Of a DNA stretch of 64,000 nt, positions 34,969-48,900 are shown piece after piece. The position numbers and the translations under genes were made by a program. The stretch is from Owenia fusiformis (taxonomy: Eukaryota > Annelida > Polychaeta > Sabellida > Oweniidae). How positions within the stretch are numbered: the stretch's first letter is position 1; the number at the start of each line of letters is the position of its first letter. The stretch is from positions 7,992,030-8,056,029 of the forward strand of contig CAIIXF020000009.1 of NCBI GenBank assembly GCA_903813345.2, in the 5' to 3' direction. Under the pieces are notes generated by a model that saw only the letters and a list, made by a program, of their open reading frames with translations, ran no database searches and had not been told where the DNA came from.

Positions 34969-35402
34969 ACCGGAATAGCCTGACTACGGTAAAGTTAGAT
35001 ACCGTTGTCAAAAATGGCGGACATAGCCGCTTCAACTGTTTAATCAATTGGTCCTCATTTCAAATTGGGTCGTGAATCGCCACAATAAAGCGTCTTCGAT
35101 ATCGTCAATGACAACGGAATCTGAATTTGAGTAATTTAGAAAGACAACGGCATATGGTAATTACAATGTCCGTTGTCCCGTATCTCATTTTGATCGGTTA
35201 AATTAAAGACTTTATTTCGATGGTAGATCATTATTAACTGTACAATGAGTATTGAGACACTTTGATTGAATGTTGTTCCAAAGGAATTTAGTCTAGGTGC
35301 TCTATTAAACATACAATTCATGAAAATCTAATTGAAGCGACGGTTACGTCCGCCATTTGTGACAACGTTATCTGACTTTACCGTAGTCAGGCTATTCCGG
35401 GG
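34969..35402. mobile_element. TIR element, CCGGAATAGCCTGACTACGG
   Basis: Terminal inverted repeats of about 65 bases with few mismatches: CCGGAATAGCCTGACTACGG, TAAAGT.AGATA.CGTTGTCA, AAATGGCGGAC.TA.CCG. The interior has no coding capacity. It follows directly after the SINE candidate. Confidence 0.85.
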
Positions 35403-36961
35403 TGAGTTTAGGGTTATTGTTAAGAATATCTACGGAGTCGTCTGTGTCGGGATGATAAATTAGTGTAAAGAACAAATAAGTGGAGCTTAACCCATTGCCG
35501 TAAGAGTGCGATATTTGAACCCCAGTCGGTAAATATTAGTACATTTGGAAGTGTTCTTGTTGGCGAAAATGAGTTAGTTATTTTTAGAAGTAATTTATGT
35601 TCCTCTATAGATACATTTTCGAGCGGTGTATTAAGATCAATTCAATTTGCGCAAAAGCGTCCTAAAAGATCACATCGAATTATTACAGAAGCGACAATAG
35701 TAATGGAAAGTCTAACCTTAAAAGTCTTCAAGACTGAAGTTGCAACATTAGACCCTCCTAAAATAGCTGCTTGTATTTAAAGCAAGCCATGATCTCCAAA
35801 CGTAGGCATTTCATATGGCGCACTTTAAAAGATCATGACCGACTGAATAAGTTGTTTAACGTTAACAGAAGCCATATGATATACTAGATTAGTATATTAA
35901 ATATGTTGAAATTACTACTACTCTGCAACTTTAGATGTGATCTACGAAACGCTTGGATGCTTGATCACCACTTATTCTTGATAAACAACGTCTTGATTAA
36001 TGCTGACAAAGATGCAACGCGGCACTACCATATATAAGAAAAATATGCATTTGTGGAGAGCTATACGAACGAAGAGCATGCTGTTTTCACTATCGGCAAA
36101 ATAACAAAAACAGCGTAATTGCAAAAGGAAATCAGCTCGGCAAGATTAAATACAATACTTCAAAGCCAGTTGGCACGTGTATGTGTGTTATGAGATAAGG
36201 TTTGACGAGAAGGAATATTAATGTGTTATAATTCTCAGTGAATAAGTCAGTGCCCGTGAGGAAATGAGACCGATAAATAAAGCAACGTCGGAATAGTTAA
36301 GTCACCAAACGAGAAGATAATAGCATTGCTTTATGCGCAGCGATATGCAGATGATAAAATATGTAATAAAGTTATCATTCAACGGGAGTCAAACTGACTA
36401 CTAGTGGAATTACACGGATATGTTTGTTGTAAGGTAAGACAAAAGAGCATTCGAGTTTCTGCTTTACTTTAAGAGATTAGCACGAGATAAGAAGAGCAAG
36501 AAGGAAAGGAAGAAGGGCGACTTACTCACCTTAGACACGCAACACTCTTTGAAAATACACATTGACGTAATGAATAAAACAGGATTAATAGAGTGGTGTT
36601 ACAAATAAGACTACGTTTAATTATTGATACTCAGTACAAGGACAAGTTTATATGCTAGAAGCAAATTATTTTTGACCTTCCTTCCTTAAAGAATGAACGC
36701 CGGCGATGCGATACATTTGAAAGGGGTGTGCAGTACATTCATTGACGCACTGTCAAAGGACAAAATGTTTAGTGATGCATATCGTACTTGATATCTAAAT
36801 GGAAATAAAAGAGAAAGGCTTTAACGTGATATCTATGTTAAACCAAAACGGAATACGTTAGGAAAATGTCAATTTGAAATCAAAGGCCATGGATACAACG
36901 TTATAAATGATAATGTTGAATTCATAACACTGAATTAGAGAATATCAGTATTACTGCGACA
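35403..36961. other. Upstream region of the BK-beta-like gene
   Basis: No gene seen. It should contain the promoter and any 5' UTR exon of the gene starting at 36962; no clear TATA box or initiator can be singled out among the AT-rich sequence. Confidence 0.4.
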
Positions 36962-39900
36962 ATGTCGAATTTACTATTGACAAATCTTGGAACGGCAGCT
37001 GGGGAAGATGATAACGAAGAATCGGAATACACAGTTGTAGAATCGAGGACACCGTCATATTTCATGCATAAACCTTTCCGCTGTTGCAAATGTACGTGCC
37101 CCGCCAAGTGCGCCGGGGCGAGATGCGGTCAAGCGTGGTACATGTACTTGATAACTATAATCGTTGTTCTAACAGTGATACTGGTAGTATGTGGTATCCT
37201 TATGGTGAAACCAGCGCTGAATGCAACACATTTTAAGCCAACCCATTGCACAGTTGATCATTCACAAGTTCTTAAACAAATGACACGCTGTACGAAACTC
37301 TCTGGTAAAGTCATGCATACGTCACGGTTTCCGTGTTTGCAGATATACGTACGATATCTAGGAGACCGGAATAATGTTCACACGTCTCTGTTACATGACA
37401 CTGATATTCAACTCGCAGAGTTTCCTAAGGTAAGGCGGCAGAAACAAAACATTTTTTATTAAGCGTAAAATAAACAGTTTATTTTTCATTAAAAAAGACA
37501 CCTATTGGAAATAGTAGTTCTTAAGGCTGCGTAAACAAATTAAAAGTAGGATTAAGACTGCTTAATCTCACGTTAAACGTATGTTTATCTACTTGCCCTT
37601 TCTGAAGTAATGTTTTGTAATTTAATGCTTCAAATATAATATTATCATATTCATGTTTCAAAACTAAGATTACTTCTCTGCAGTAATGTTTTGTATAATT
37701 CAATGCTTCAAACAGTACATCATATTATATCGGATTCATGGATTAGAACTAAGATTACCTTTCTGCAGTAATGTTTGTAGCTTAATGCTTCAAACGATAC
37801 ATCACATGTTTTGTAATTCAATGCTTCAAACAGTACATCATATTATATTGGATTCGTTTATTAGAACTAAGATTACCTTTCTGCAGTAATGTTTGTAGTT
37901 TAATGCTTCAAACAGTACATCACATTATATCGGATTCGTGTACTAAGTATTAAAACTAAGATTATATTTCTGCAGTATTTTTTGTCATTAAATTCTTCAA
38001 ACAGTACATCACATTATATCGGATCCGTGCACTAAGTATTAAAAGCAAGATTACCTTTCTGCAGTTATGTTTTGTAATTTAATGCTTTAAACAGTACATC
38101 ATATTATATCGGATCCGTGCACTAAGTATTAAAACCAAGATTACCTTTCTGCAGTTACATTGTGTATGTTTTGTAATTTAATGCTTTAAACAGTTTATCA
38201 TATTCATGTATTAAAACCAAAATTACCTTTCTGCAGTTATGTTTTGTAAAATGCTTTAAACAATTTTCTTATTGTTGATTTAACTTTCTCTTAGTATTGA
38301 ACATATTTGATAAAGGAAGTAGTGCGCTTTCCATTATGATCTCCCCATGAAAAAATCAATTCATCATTTTCAAAATTAATGTGCACATACATGTACACTG
38401 TATAAAATAACGAATATTGCTTGCAAATAACGAGCAATTCTAGTGGTTATTTGCTTCAAATTGCATGTTATAACCAGTAATCATCACTGACAGAACGCAG
38501 ACAATAACTGCATATATGGAACACACATATATGCAGCTGCATATAACAAACATCCACGGAGAATACTGACTGCATATACGGGTACTGTCACTGAGTATAT
38601 TTGCTTATATTCAGACATACTTTGCATATTTGCTGTTTACTTGTGATTATATGCAGCGCTGAAACTGCATATACCTGCTTACTTGGAATAGACAAATATA
38701 AGCAGTTGAGTATACTAGATATATATAAAAATTAAAACTGATTATATTTGCATATGATCTGCATATATGCCACTTTTCATGAGTATTTCTGCATATTTTG
38801 AGATAAGTAATATGCAGCATGTGAGTATATTGAGACATGCACAAGAATATAAACTAACTACATTAGTATATATAGAGTCAAGATCGGTATATTTGACATA
38901 TTATATTCTTGCTTATTTAGGAGGACTGGTAGACGCTGTTGTGTGAATTGGGCATAAACATCTGTTAATGTAAATTCCTATTTATGAGCATTTGAGTGTT
39001 GTAGCTATAGGTTTGGTTTACTGTACTTGTTTTTTGGGGTAAGGATTTGAAAAAATTGCACATAAACAGCTTTTACGTTTTTTTATAATTTATTTTAAAT
39101 TTCTTTAGATTTCTATGTACAGAGTAGGCCAATGAGACGACCTCTATAAGTAATAACTTCAAATAGTATACATGTCATGATATAGGGAGAAATCATTGTT
39201 ACAACTTATTAGCCCCATAATCGCTTGAAGATGGGAATGTTTTGATCCACCTTTCATATCACTTGATACATATATGGTCATAATTTACATTGCACTGTAA
39301 TTATATTTCTTCCTTTAAATGATACATAATTATTGTAGGCAAAAATATGAATGCCTATTTCAAATCATTGAAAATTATATTCTCTCTCGAATGATAAGCC
39401 TAATAATGATTTTACTTTTAAATGGATTTACTCATTATGTTTTGGCCAAACCTGTATACTGCTAAATGAATATATTTACATTGCATTGTACATGATGTAA
39501 CATTATATTTTTATCTTTAAAATGGTGCGAACTAATGCTCCAAATCAATGTACGCATATTGCTCAATCTTGAAAACTGTGTTTTTTGTAGCAAGATATGT
39601 CCTGTCTTCCGGTAGCAAATTCTCGTACGATATCGAATTCTGCTTTCTCCATTCAAACTCCTTTCTTCTTCATCCTAGTGTCTTCTACACGTTTCTCAAT
39701 ATCTATGTAAATTCAGCTATCACATGAATTCTATTTTGCGGGAAATTTGACACTGCACACAAAGACACTGCTCTGAAGACACTCCTCTGAAGATACAAAG
39801 ACACTGCTGTGTATTTTATTCAATGATACAAAGACATTAGTTTATAGCATACTGTTCAGCCATACAGTATCATGGACCTTCCAAGACAATCAATTTATTA

Positions 39901-42900
39901 AATTATCAAGATCAATGCTAAATCTTATGTTTACAACAATTTGCCAGGTGTCTTTATTGTGTTTTTTTTTCATTATCAAACTCAATCATCTATCCATTAA
40001 GGGAAATAAAAAGCAAGCTAAAGTTTCACTTACGAGAGGCTTCGTCGTGTTCCTGGGTCTGGCGTGGAGCAAATGGCTGACTGGCTAAATTGCGCCATGG
40101 GCTTCTAATCAAAAGCCCATGATTGCGCCAATGTGTAGACATTCTCACAGTATATGGCTTTATGATTATTTACTTCTCAACAGACATTGGTCATTTGGCA
40201 AGCTTAATGTTTCCCTGTCAACCACCTGTGTGCGTGTCACATATGATTATTACTTGCGCATCATAGCTCGGAGACATGCAGTTTGCTCAATATCCACCCC
40301 CTCATTTTTAGTTATTCAATAACAAAATATATTGTTAAAACATAAAATACTAAATTCTGCGACATTTTGCTGCTATTGAACAGTCATAATGCTGTTTTGA
40401 TGAACCCATGATTTGACATCTCTAATAAGTAATCTAAACATAAACAATTACTAATTACCTGACACAATTGCACATAATGGCCGGATGTTTGGAGAAGCAC
40501 CTTGATAGTTGAAACCAGGAATTGTTTTGAATGGTATTTGTGATTGGTATAGAATTACCTTTTCATTCTTAGCATTCAAAATACAAACTAATAATTCACT
40601 TTTTGATGTATTCAGTTTTAATTCAAATAACAAGCTTATTCATAGTAAATCTGAATGACATTCTGATGATTTAAGAATTGTATTAATCTTGCGTCAAGAT
40701 CCTTGACCCCCTCCCGACATAATACATGTATCTCTTTAATAATCTGCAATCAAGAGATTGATAGACATAATTTAATCAGATAAATGGCTTATCTAGTTGT
40801 AAAATATTTGTTCGGACCCTTATTTTATATTTGTGTAGGCCTTGGTGTATATTATCTATATGGGGATTCAGCAGGGGATTATTGGGTCAAATGTATTTTC
40901 CTCGCTAATGTCTGGGTCACATTTGCCGCAATTCATCGGCCGCTGATTGAGTATTTTGTTCCAAACTGAAATATGGGTTGCAATCAAATGTTTCGAAAGC
41001 CATTCACCATGATTTAAGTAAAACATATTATTAAAGCTCTTTTTTAGACATTCAATCAATTTAAATCAATCAAGTTTGAATGCGATTGCATAAATGTATT
41101 TGCAGATGTAGTGTATTTTACTCCAGTTTCACATAATAAGAGCTGTCATTTGACATGTAATACTGAGTTTTCAATATTTTGATACAATTGTTTATTATTT
41201 TGCGATAATTAAAGCTTTAATCGGGGATAGAGATTTCGACAAAGTACACGTACATTTAGTATTACAAGTCAAAAACCTTTTTTACTTTACATCATAATCC
41301 CGGGATCATAATTTACTAGGAACCCAGATGCTAGAGGAAGCAGAAGATAAACTCACATCAAATACGCTAAATGAAATTATTGAAAATATAATTGGTATTA
41401 AAATTCTCAATATTTTATTTCAACAAATGCCTTGATCTCAGATATTACTTTCCCATGGATTCAAAAATCATCCCAGAACTAATTATAGGTAACACCATTG
41501 TGCACAAGCCGTCTGATTGCATTACTCGCTAAAATAACATCCTTAGAAGTGAACAATCCAAACATCTGATAATAATGTAGCTAAAGTCCCCCCTCCCGGT
41601 ATCCATGCCCACCTTGTTCAGTTGTATCCTTAAAATGTTGAACTACCTTTTGCATTCCTTCAGAGATAATCGGTTAATTTCTGAATTTAAAAGAAATTTA
41701 ATTATACAATGTAGCACGGGGATTTAGAAAAACTGGCTATAGAAATTAATCCATTTAACTATAACAAACGGATTAATATCAGTGAGAACTTAACTCATTT
41801 GCAAGAATTGAATAATTAGGGATTAAAGTTTTGTGAATGTATTTGGGAATGGAAAACAAAGCAAGGTCCAATTCAAAATAGAAACAAGGGTATCTCTGAT
41901 CAGGTTTTGTCTCTTCATTCTCATATTATCAAGTTATCAAAAAATGATATTTTGATTCACAAAACTGCACCGAAACATTGAAAAGTACACGAAGGCAACC
42001 GCATTTGCAATCTATAGTTCTCAAAAAGCAGGGTTATTAAAAGCCAGTTTCAAACTGAAGTTAAAAAGCCGGTTTTTGAAACCCAGTTCCTAAAATTCAA
42101 ATTAGAATACTATCTTTCTCTTCTATTTAAACTTAAATCAATTTATTATAAACAAACTATCCCGGGCAAACTATGACCAAGTGCATCGGGAATACAAAAC
42201 TCCTGTAAATGAGTTATATACACGTAAGACAATGAAATCAACGCTGATTGAAACATAAACACTATAAAATGATTTAATCTTCTTTCGATTCCATTACCTG
42301 TCATATTTTTTTCTAAATACCGGCTTTACCGGGAGGAATTTAACATGGGCTTTAATTCAAAGGCAAGAATCACTTATTAAGCGGATTAAAAGATGTTGGA
42401 CGTCGCTCCAGTGATTTGTATTTTATGGTTCTGAATTCTCGAAATCGCTGTTCCCTCTTCAAAAGAGGAGACGCGAAAATCTTTCCTTATAAGGTCAAAA
42501 TATTTCCCATGATGCAGTTCGCGGAGGAACAAATTTATACTTCCCTGTTTTCCCTCATAGGTTTAACATGGGGATTTTCACACCTATTTTTCAAACGATA
42601 TATTCGTTCATATTCCCGTACGAGGGTACAGAAAAAATTATTAGAAACGATTGATCTCTTATTAATCTTAATATAACAGCTATTTTTTCATTGTATTGAT
42701 TCATAGCGTGGTAAAAAAGATGATTGAAAAGTGAGTAAATATTCCGGAAGAGAAGGTCACGTGATCAGTTGACTAGTCGCCATATTGGAAAAAACAATTC
42801 CATTCGACTTTCAATACTTTCATGCCAATCTTACCGCACTACAAACTGCATCATCGATGCAACAACGGAATAAAAGTATTCATCTTCAAATTACATCATA

Positions 42901-45900
42901 GAGTTACGTTGAAAACCAACAAATAACTGAGCAGTAGACCAAAGAAGAAGCGTCGCTATTATCTAGATCACTCTGTTCAGTGGTCCGAAAGCAAATCTAT
43001 AGTAATCGTTTCCGAATTTTGTTGTTCATTGTACAATCTTTTATTGATTAAACTCGGTATACTGACTATTAAAGCAATGACAAAGAAGAATACTTCCGAT
43101 GTTGTCATTGTTTTATTTAGCGTGCGGGTATAAACACAAAATTGCGTAATTAGTTTGATTTAGAACTTTCGGGTCACGCAAATCGCTACGCGAAATGCAT
43201 AGTGAGAAAATATTGACCAATCAAATTTTGTCCTTTTTGAGTGCTTTTTCAGTACATATTTGCGAACGTTCTGATTCAAAGAGTGAATCGCGAAAGGGAG
43301 AATTGATGTGCAGATTTTAAATGCAATCGAAAACATGACCAAAAGAGTCTAGACTACCATTTGCTTTGATCATGGGGAATGGAAAACAAAGCAGCGATTT
43401 GAAAAAGTAAACAATTGAATTCCTATGCATAATCCATGATTTAATACGAACGGTGGTAACAGGTTGTTAAATTATAATACCTTCCCAGGAAGAATTAGGT
43501 TGCATTGAGTCTAAAAGTAGAGATTACAAGTTCAGCGGTGTAGCCAGCTTTCCGTCGGGGGGGGGGGGGGTGCGATCTCCATTAAAAACATGGGTTTGCA
43601 CAAGTATTCTTTATTAGCAACTTATTGATAACTACAAGGAAGATCTCTCTTTTCCGGTGTGACTTAAAAGGTGTCGAAAAATCACAATTATAGTAAAAAT
43701 AGATTATTTCGAAATCCATCCTGTAGTCGCTTATTATACACAGGTAAAGTCATATTCATAAAGAACTACGGTACTTACATTCTTTAGTTGTGTTGTTTTA
43801 TCATGCTTAATAGAAAAATACGCACAAATAGTCCGTTATTTATTTGTATGCTCAGTTATAAAATGAGCAGAGCAACTTAGAAATAGCTTAATATAGTCAG
43901 AAAGAGGCAATTATAATGTGTGACTATATTGCACACTTACAGAGTATTGCGTTTGCATATATTTGAGTATTCTTATCTCCACGTATAATCAGTGCTTATT
44001 TGTGCTGTTCTACAAATAAAGAGGAGCAATACTTGAATATACAGAGTGTTCCATATATGCAGCGAGTATTGTCTCTGTACTGTCTCTGTTTATATGTGCT
44101 GAGTATTTTTGCTGATTACTGCACATTACAAGAGATTCTTACAAATAGACACTGCTTATAACAAAGCAATATTCTCTATTTCATATAGTGGTATATATGC
44201 ACATTAGTATCTTGTTGACCTATATTTAGCACTGTATTGATGTATAGGCCACTTATTAGGGTCAAAATTCAATCATGAAGTGTAGAGGCATAGATTCCAA
44301 ACCAGGAAGTATTTCTATGCTTATCAAAATCCATTTGCATCCTACGCATCCCTACATCTTATCCAAATATGTTACTAAATAATAAAATAAAATAGTATAA
44401 TCTTTGGTTTTACAAACTTGTATGGCATGTGATAAGTGTAAAAGTTGTTTTTGGAGCATTTTTCTAGAGCCATTTTGTAGGAGAAAAATGATGAAATAAT
44501 TAAATTTAAAGTATGACCTGAATCGATTGCAAACTTCATATTTGCACATTTGATGAGATAAACCATTTGTGTCATATTGTGAAATTATTAAGTTTGCAAT
44601 CGATTCAGGTCATAGTGTATTTTTGGTACTTTTGTGATAATCAATGGAAACCAATGGCCTCTATTGGGATCTGCTGATATCCTCATGTTAAGTCAATGTA
44701 GCCTTGCCCAAGTCGGTATTTTTTTACTAATCTGATCTTGAATTATTACCGCCTTGTACAATCCAATACATCTCAGCTGATATTATGCTGAGATATTCAA
44801 CTGTTTCGAGATTTCCATAGTACCTACGCTATCAGGGGTATAGCGAAACCTTATTGATTGATAGATCGCGTGGACGACACGACGTGTGACTTCATGCTGA
44901 TTGACCAATCAAAACGTTATCAGGTTGAGCTGCATAAACAGCAAACTTCCCGTCTACGACTTGAAATTCAATGATCTGATCGAGTGTTTCTTTAGAGTTG
45001 CAATATCATTCATGAATATATTAATTTATGTAATTAAATGTACATTGGAATGTAAGAGCCATTAATATAAATTAAATCATGTGATTCAATGTTGATTTAA
45101 AACTGATTTCGCGATGAAAATGCACGATGAAAATAGCGTCATTCGTCGATCAGTGATTCAATCTCAGCCATGTTCGATCATTTGAATTCAGCGAGCGTTT
45201 CAACGTTTTTTGTTGAAATCTCCGGTTATCCGATCGATGCTCCGGCATCCACTAAACTCTGGTTGATATTTATCTGATAAAATATTTGTATTTCCATGAT
45301 TCGTGCAAGATTTGATCGTGAAAAGTCCCAGTGAAAGTGTACTTGTTTTTGACCGTGCATAATAATGAGCTAACGCTACAGGGCCGTCGTTGATTGGTCA
45401 AATTGTACCGACATCAACAAACTGTCGGAAAAGCACGTGGCTTTCTCTTTGGTACAAGGCGGTCATAATAGAAATCAAGATAAGTAAAAGAGACCGATGG
45501 GCAAGGCTAAGTCAATGATGCACAGCCCCATGTAAGTCACGACAACCTTACTGAACTAAATGCCCCCTATCTCAGCCTATGTGTGCCCGAGCACTTTTAT
45601 ATTTTCCAAAGAGTTATATGACATTCTATTCTTCATGTTACAAAAAATTATTCATTTTGACCATAGGGGTATTTGCCAATAAACGCACCTCTTCCTTTAC
45701 ATTATTTCTCTTTATACTGCAGTTACTTTCTCCGTGACATGATTTTGTTATTCTAACATGATTGAATACACGATATTGTATTCATCCCATAAATGACCTG
45801 TATCATTACATGGCTGTAACATAATTGTCATTCAACATAATAACCGACTGCAATCTATCTATTCAGTTTATAGAATACGATCTATAACACCATGTAGCAT

Positions 45901-48900
45901 CCTTGATTAAACAGCATAAACCAAAGCAAAAGAGATATTCAGCGAACCAATTATAAATAGCGAATAGTTCATTCAGTAAGGTTAATGTGCGGTGTCATAG
46001 CATTAATTCTATAGATCTTGTAGGATAATTATTTGAATAAATGTTCTTCCATTGGAGTAGCACTAGATAGAGTGCCGTTCAAGAAAGTCGTATTATTTTC
46101 ACAACGTCTTATCATTTATAACAACAATCTCTCTCGACCAGTGGTTTATCTAATACCCGGGGCTTAGTATGTGTACCATACGAAAGAGATAGAGGATATG
46201 GTTGATGGAACAGTCTACGTTAAAAAGCCAGATGCCAAATACATAGAATTTGCGAACGAGGCACGTTTCGGGTACTACATGTACGTTCGACCTTGTCTCA
46301 AAACACATTCTTGCATACAAATCATAATTTATCACAATATATTTGAATAATTATTAGCCAGTCATAATCGATGTTTCCTTAGGTTTCATTTGCATTGTCA
46401 TATCATCATAATCAGATACAAGAACACAAATGTGTACAAAATGTCCCCACCTATGGGTGATCCCGTCAAATGGTTATCCTAAAAATGAGTAGACAAGACT
46501 TTACCGACACAATTTGAGGACGGAAAATCCAAAATGGCCACCTTGAAATTTACCCAGAATGCCCTAAAATTAGTCAATTCAAGATTTCCATACTAAGAAT
46601 AACCCCTGAAAATTTGAAATTGAATGGTCACACAGTTAACCAGAAAACATGTAAACAAGACTTTACAGACAAGACGTAGGACGGAGAATCCTAAGAAATA
46701 CTAAGAATCATCCCTGAAAATTTGAAATTGATCTACCAAACGGTTCACCTGTAAATGCGTAGACAAGACTTTTCAGACAAGATTTTAGGACGGAAAACTC
46801 CAAAATGGCGAACAATAAAAAAGTGATTATGAGTTTTTGCTGATTTCATTTTACAAAATTATCACATATAACTACTATTAACAATAACATAGGCTTTTAC
46901 GACAAAGTACAGCTGAAATTATTTATAAAGCTACTAAATAGTTAAAGTATGAAAACTGAAAAACACCATTCAATATGATACAAAGTATTATCGCGCACTA
47001 ACTTTTCTTAAAACATTCAAAATGGCTGCCATGACTGAGCTAACAGGTCCAAAACCTAATCAGATGTCGAATGAAGTGAGCAGAACAAGATGTTGAAGTT
47101 TTAAAAGCAAATGTGAAGCCGTTTTTCTTAAAGTTTGCAGACAAGGATTTTCAAAATGGCCGACAGGAAGTAGGTATCGATATCCACATCGATATGCACT
47201 CGTAAGTTATCCCTGAAAATTTGAAGGTGATATCTGTAGCGGTTTTGGAGAAAACTGCCGGACGTACGGACAGACCGACCGACCGACCGATCGACAGACA
47301 GACAGACAGACGCGCCTAGGCCGACAATATTGCCCCACACTATGTGGTGGGGACATAAAAAACTACAGAGATAAACTTATAACAGAAATTGTCTTTGTTA
47401 ACAGTGGTAAAGTTTAGTTGCCATGGAAATGAGCTGATTTCGAAAAACTGGGGATATTTTTTATTCATTTCTGAAATCCAACAATGCCTTTGAGCTGTAT
47501 ACCAGTTTGTGCAAATGTTCTATGCTTTTGTGGATATTTGCAGGCATATTTTATAAAGTGCAGGAGAGAAATGACGGAAACCCGTCAAGAATTTAGAAAC
47601 ACAATAGGTTAAAAGGAAACAATTCCCAAACGTACAAAGAATGAATTAATATTCGGTTCCTACACATGTCCCCCCTTAATTAATATTTTTTGTATTCAAA
47701 AATCAAGCAAATTGCCTCATTTGATCAAAGTATGCCCAAAAGACCTCATTTTAGAAGCTCATTAAGGGACAAGTCTTTGTAAGAAAGTCTGGTTGGCTAT
47801 CCATCCTTTACAGATAAAGCCATTCGGCCCTAGAGGGTATAATTAAATCAAATATGCTAGATGCATTGCCCATAACAACGAAAGTTGCGCTTCGGTTTGC
47901 ACGCCGTTCCAAAATCGCCATGATTTACAATTTACTCAATTCACAAGGCTGCGTTTAGTGGCTTTGTTCATGTGTGGGTAGGTCTTAATGAATATGGTAT
48001 TACGAAATAATGTGAGAGCGGAACATCGTCTCTAAATTGACTATTCCCTCTTTTATGTTTTGCTAAGAATATGGCGCATTCACAAATAGATCTACCCGCT
48101 CATTTATGTGAGCAATCAGGGAACGTGTTGCGATAATAAATGAGAAATAGTCATTGCTTTTTCTGACTATATTTTGCTCGTCTGAAACAAACACAACTAA
48201 CATGATGAAAATTCTAAACCCAGCACCGCAAAAACTTGTGTATAGGTTTCGTTAAATAAGTTAACCAAATTCCCAGGGTCAGATCCATCAGAAATAATGA
48301 CTTCATTTTATTATCAACCATGTGATTTTCCTACAGACTTAAAACCGTGCGAACGGAACATTTGCGCAATTGTAGTTATTGTGCTTGCTTGTACGTTTGT
48401 TCTGTTGAAACGATACATTCTGATTTGGATAGCCTGTAATTTGATTTCATTCATGATGTAGGGTGTTTTGTGAATTTGTAATGAACAGAAAGCATATTCT
48501 AAATGTCACGATGAAATCGGGAACCAATTGGGAATCATCGTAGCATCTTAGAATGTGAAATCAGGGATATCTGGACTCTCCTGTAGGAGCCTGACTTACC
48601 AAACAGTGGTATTTGATTACATGTTTCCATTCTACCCTGAGCATAGAATAACTAATATGTAGTGGACGAAGATCTAAGTCAAACGAAGCGAAGTCAAACG
48701 AATAGAAAGGCTAGCTCTCCTCCAGAGGCTGACAACCAGGAGTCTCACTTTGGATTGGAGTCTCATTTTGGAAGTGCTGAAGTCTGTTTAAAAACGTCAT
48801 TAAATCGCATGTTAATTTTAGACAGCATGCAATATCTCAAAAAGGACAAATCGTTTGTTTCAACTTCAGCCAATGAACTATTTCCACAAGGATTTTTGTA

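Noticed and set aside
43558-43572. G14 run as a regulatory quadruplex
   Set aside because: Similar G or C runs occur at the ends of GTAGCCA-type elements (1613, 27546, 28390), so it is more likely part of a repeat.
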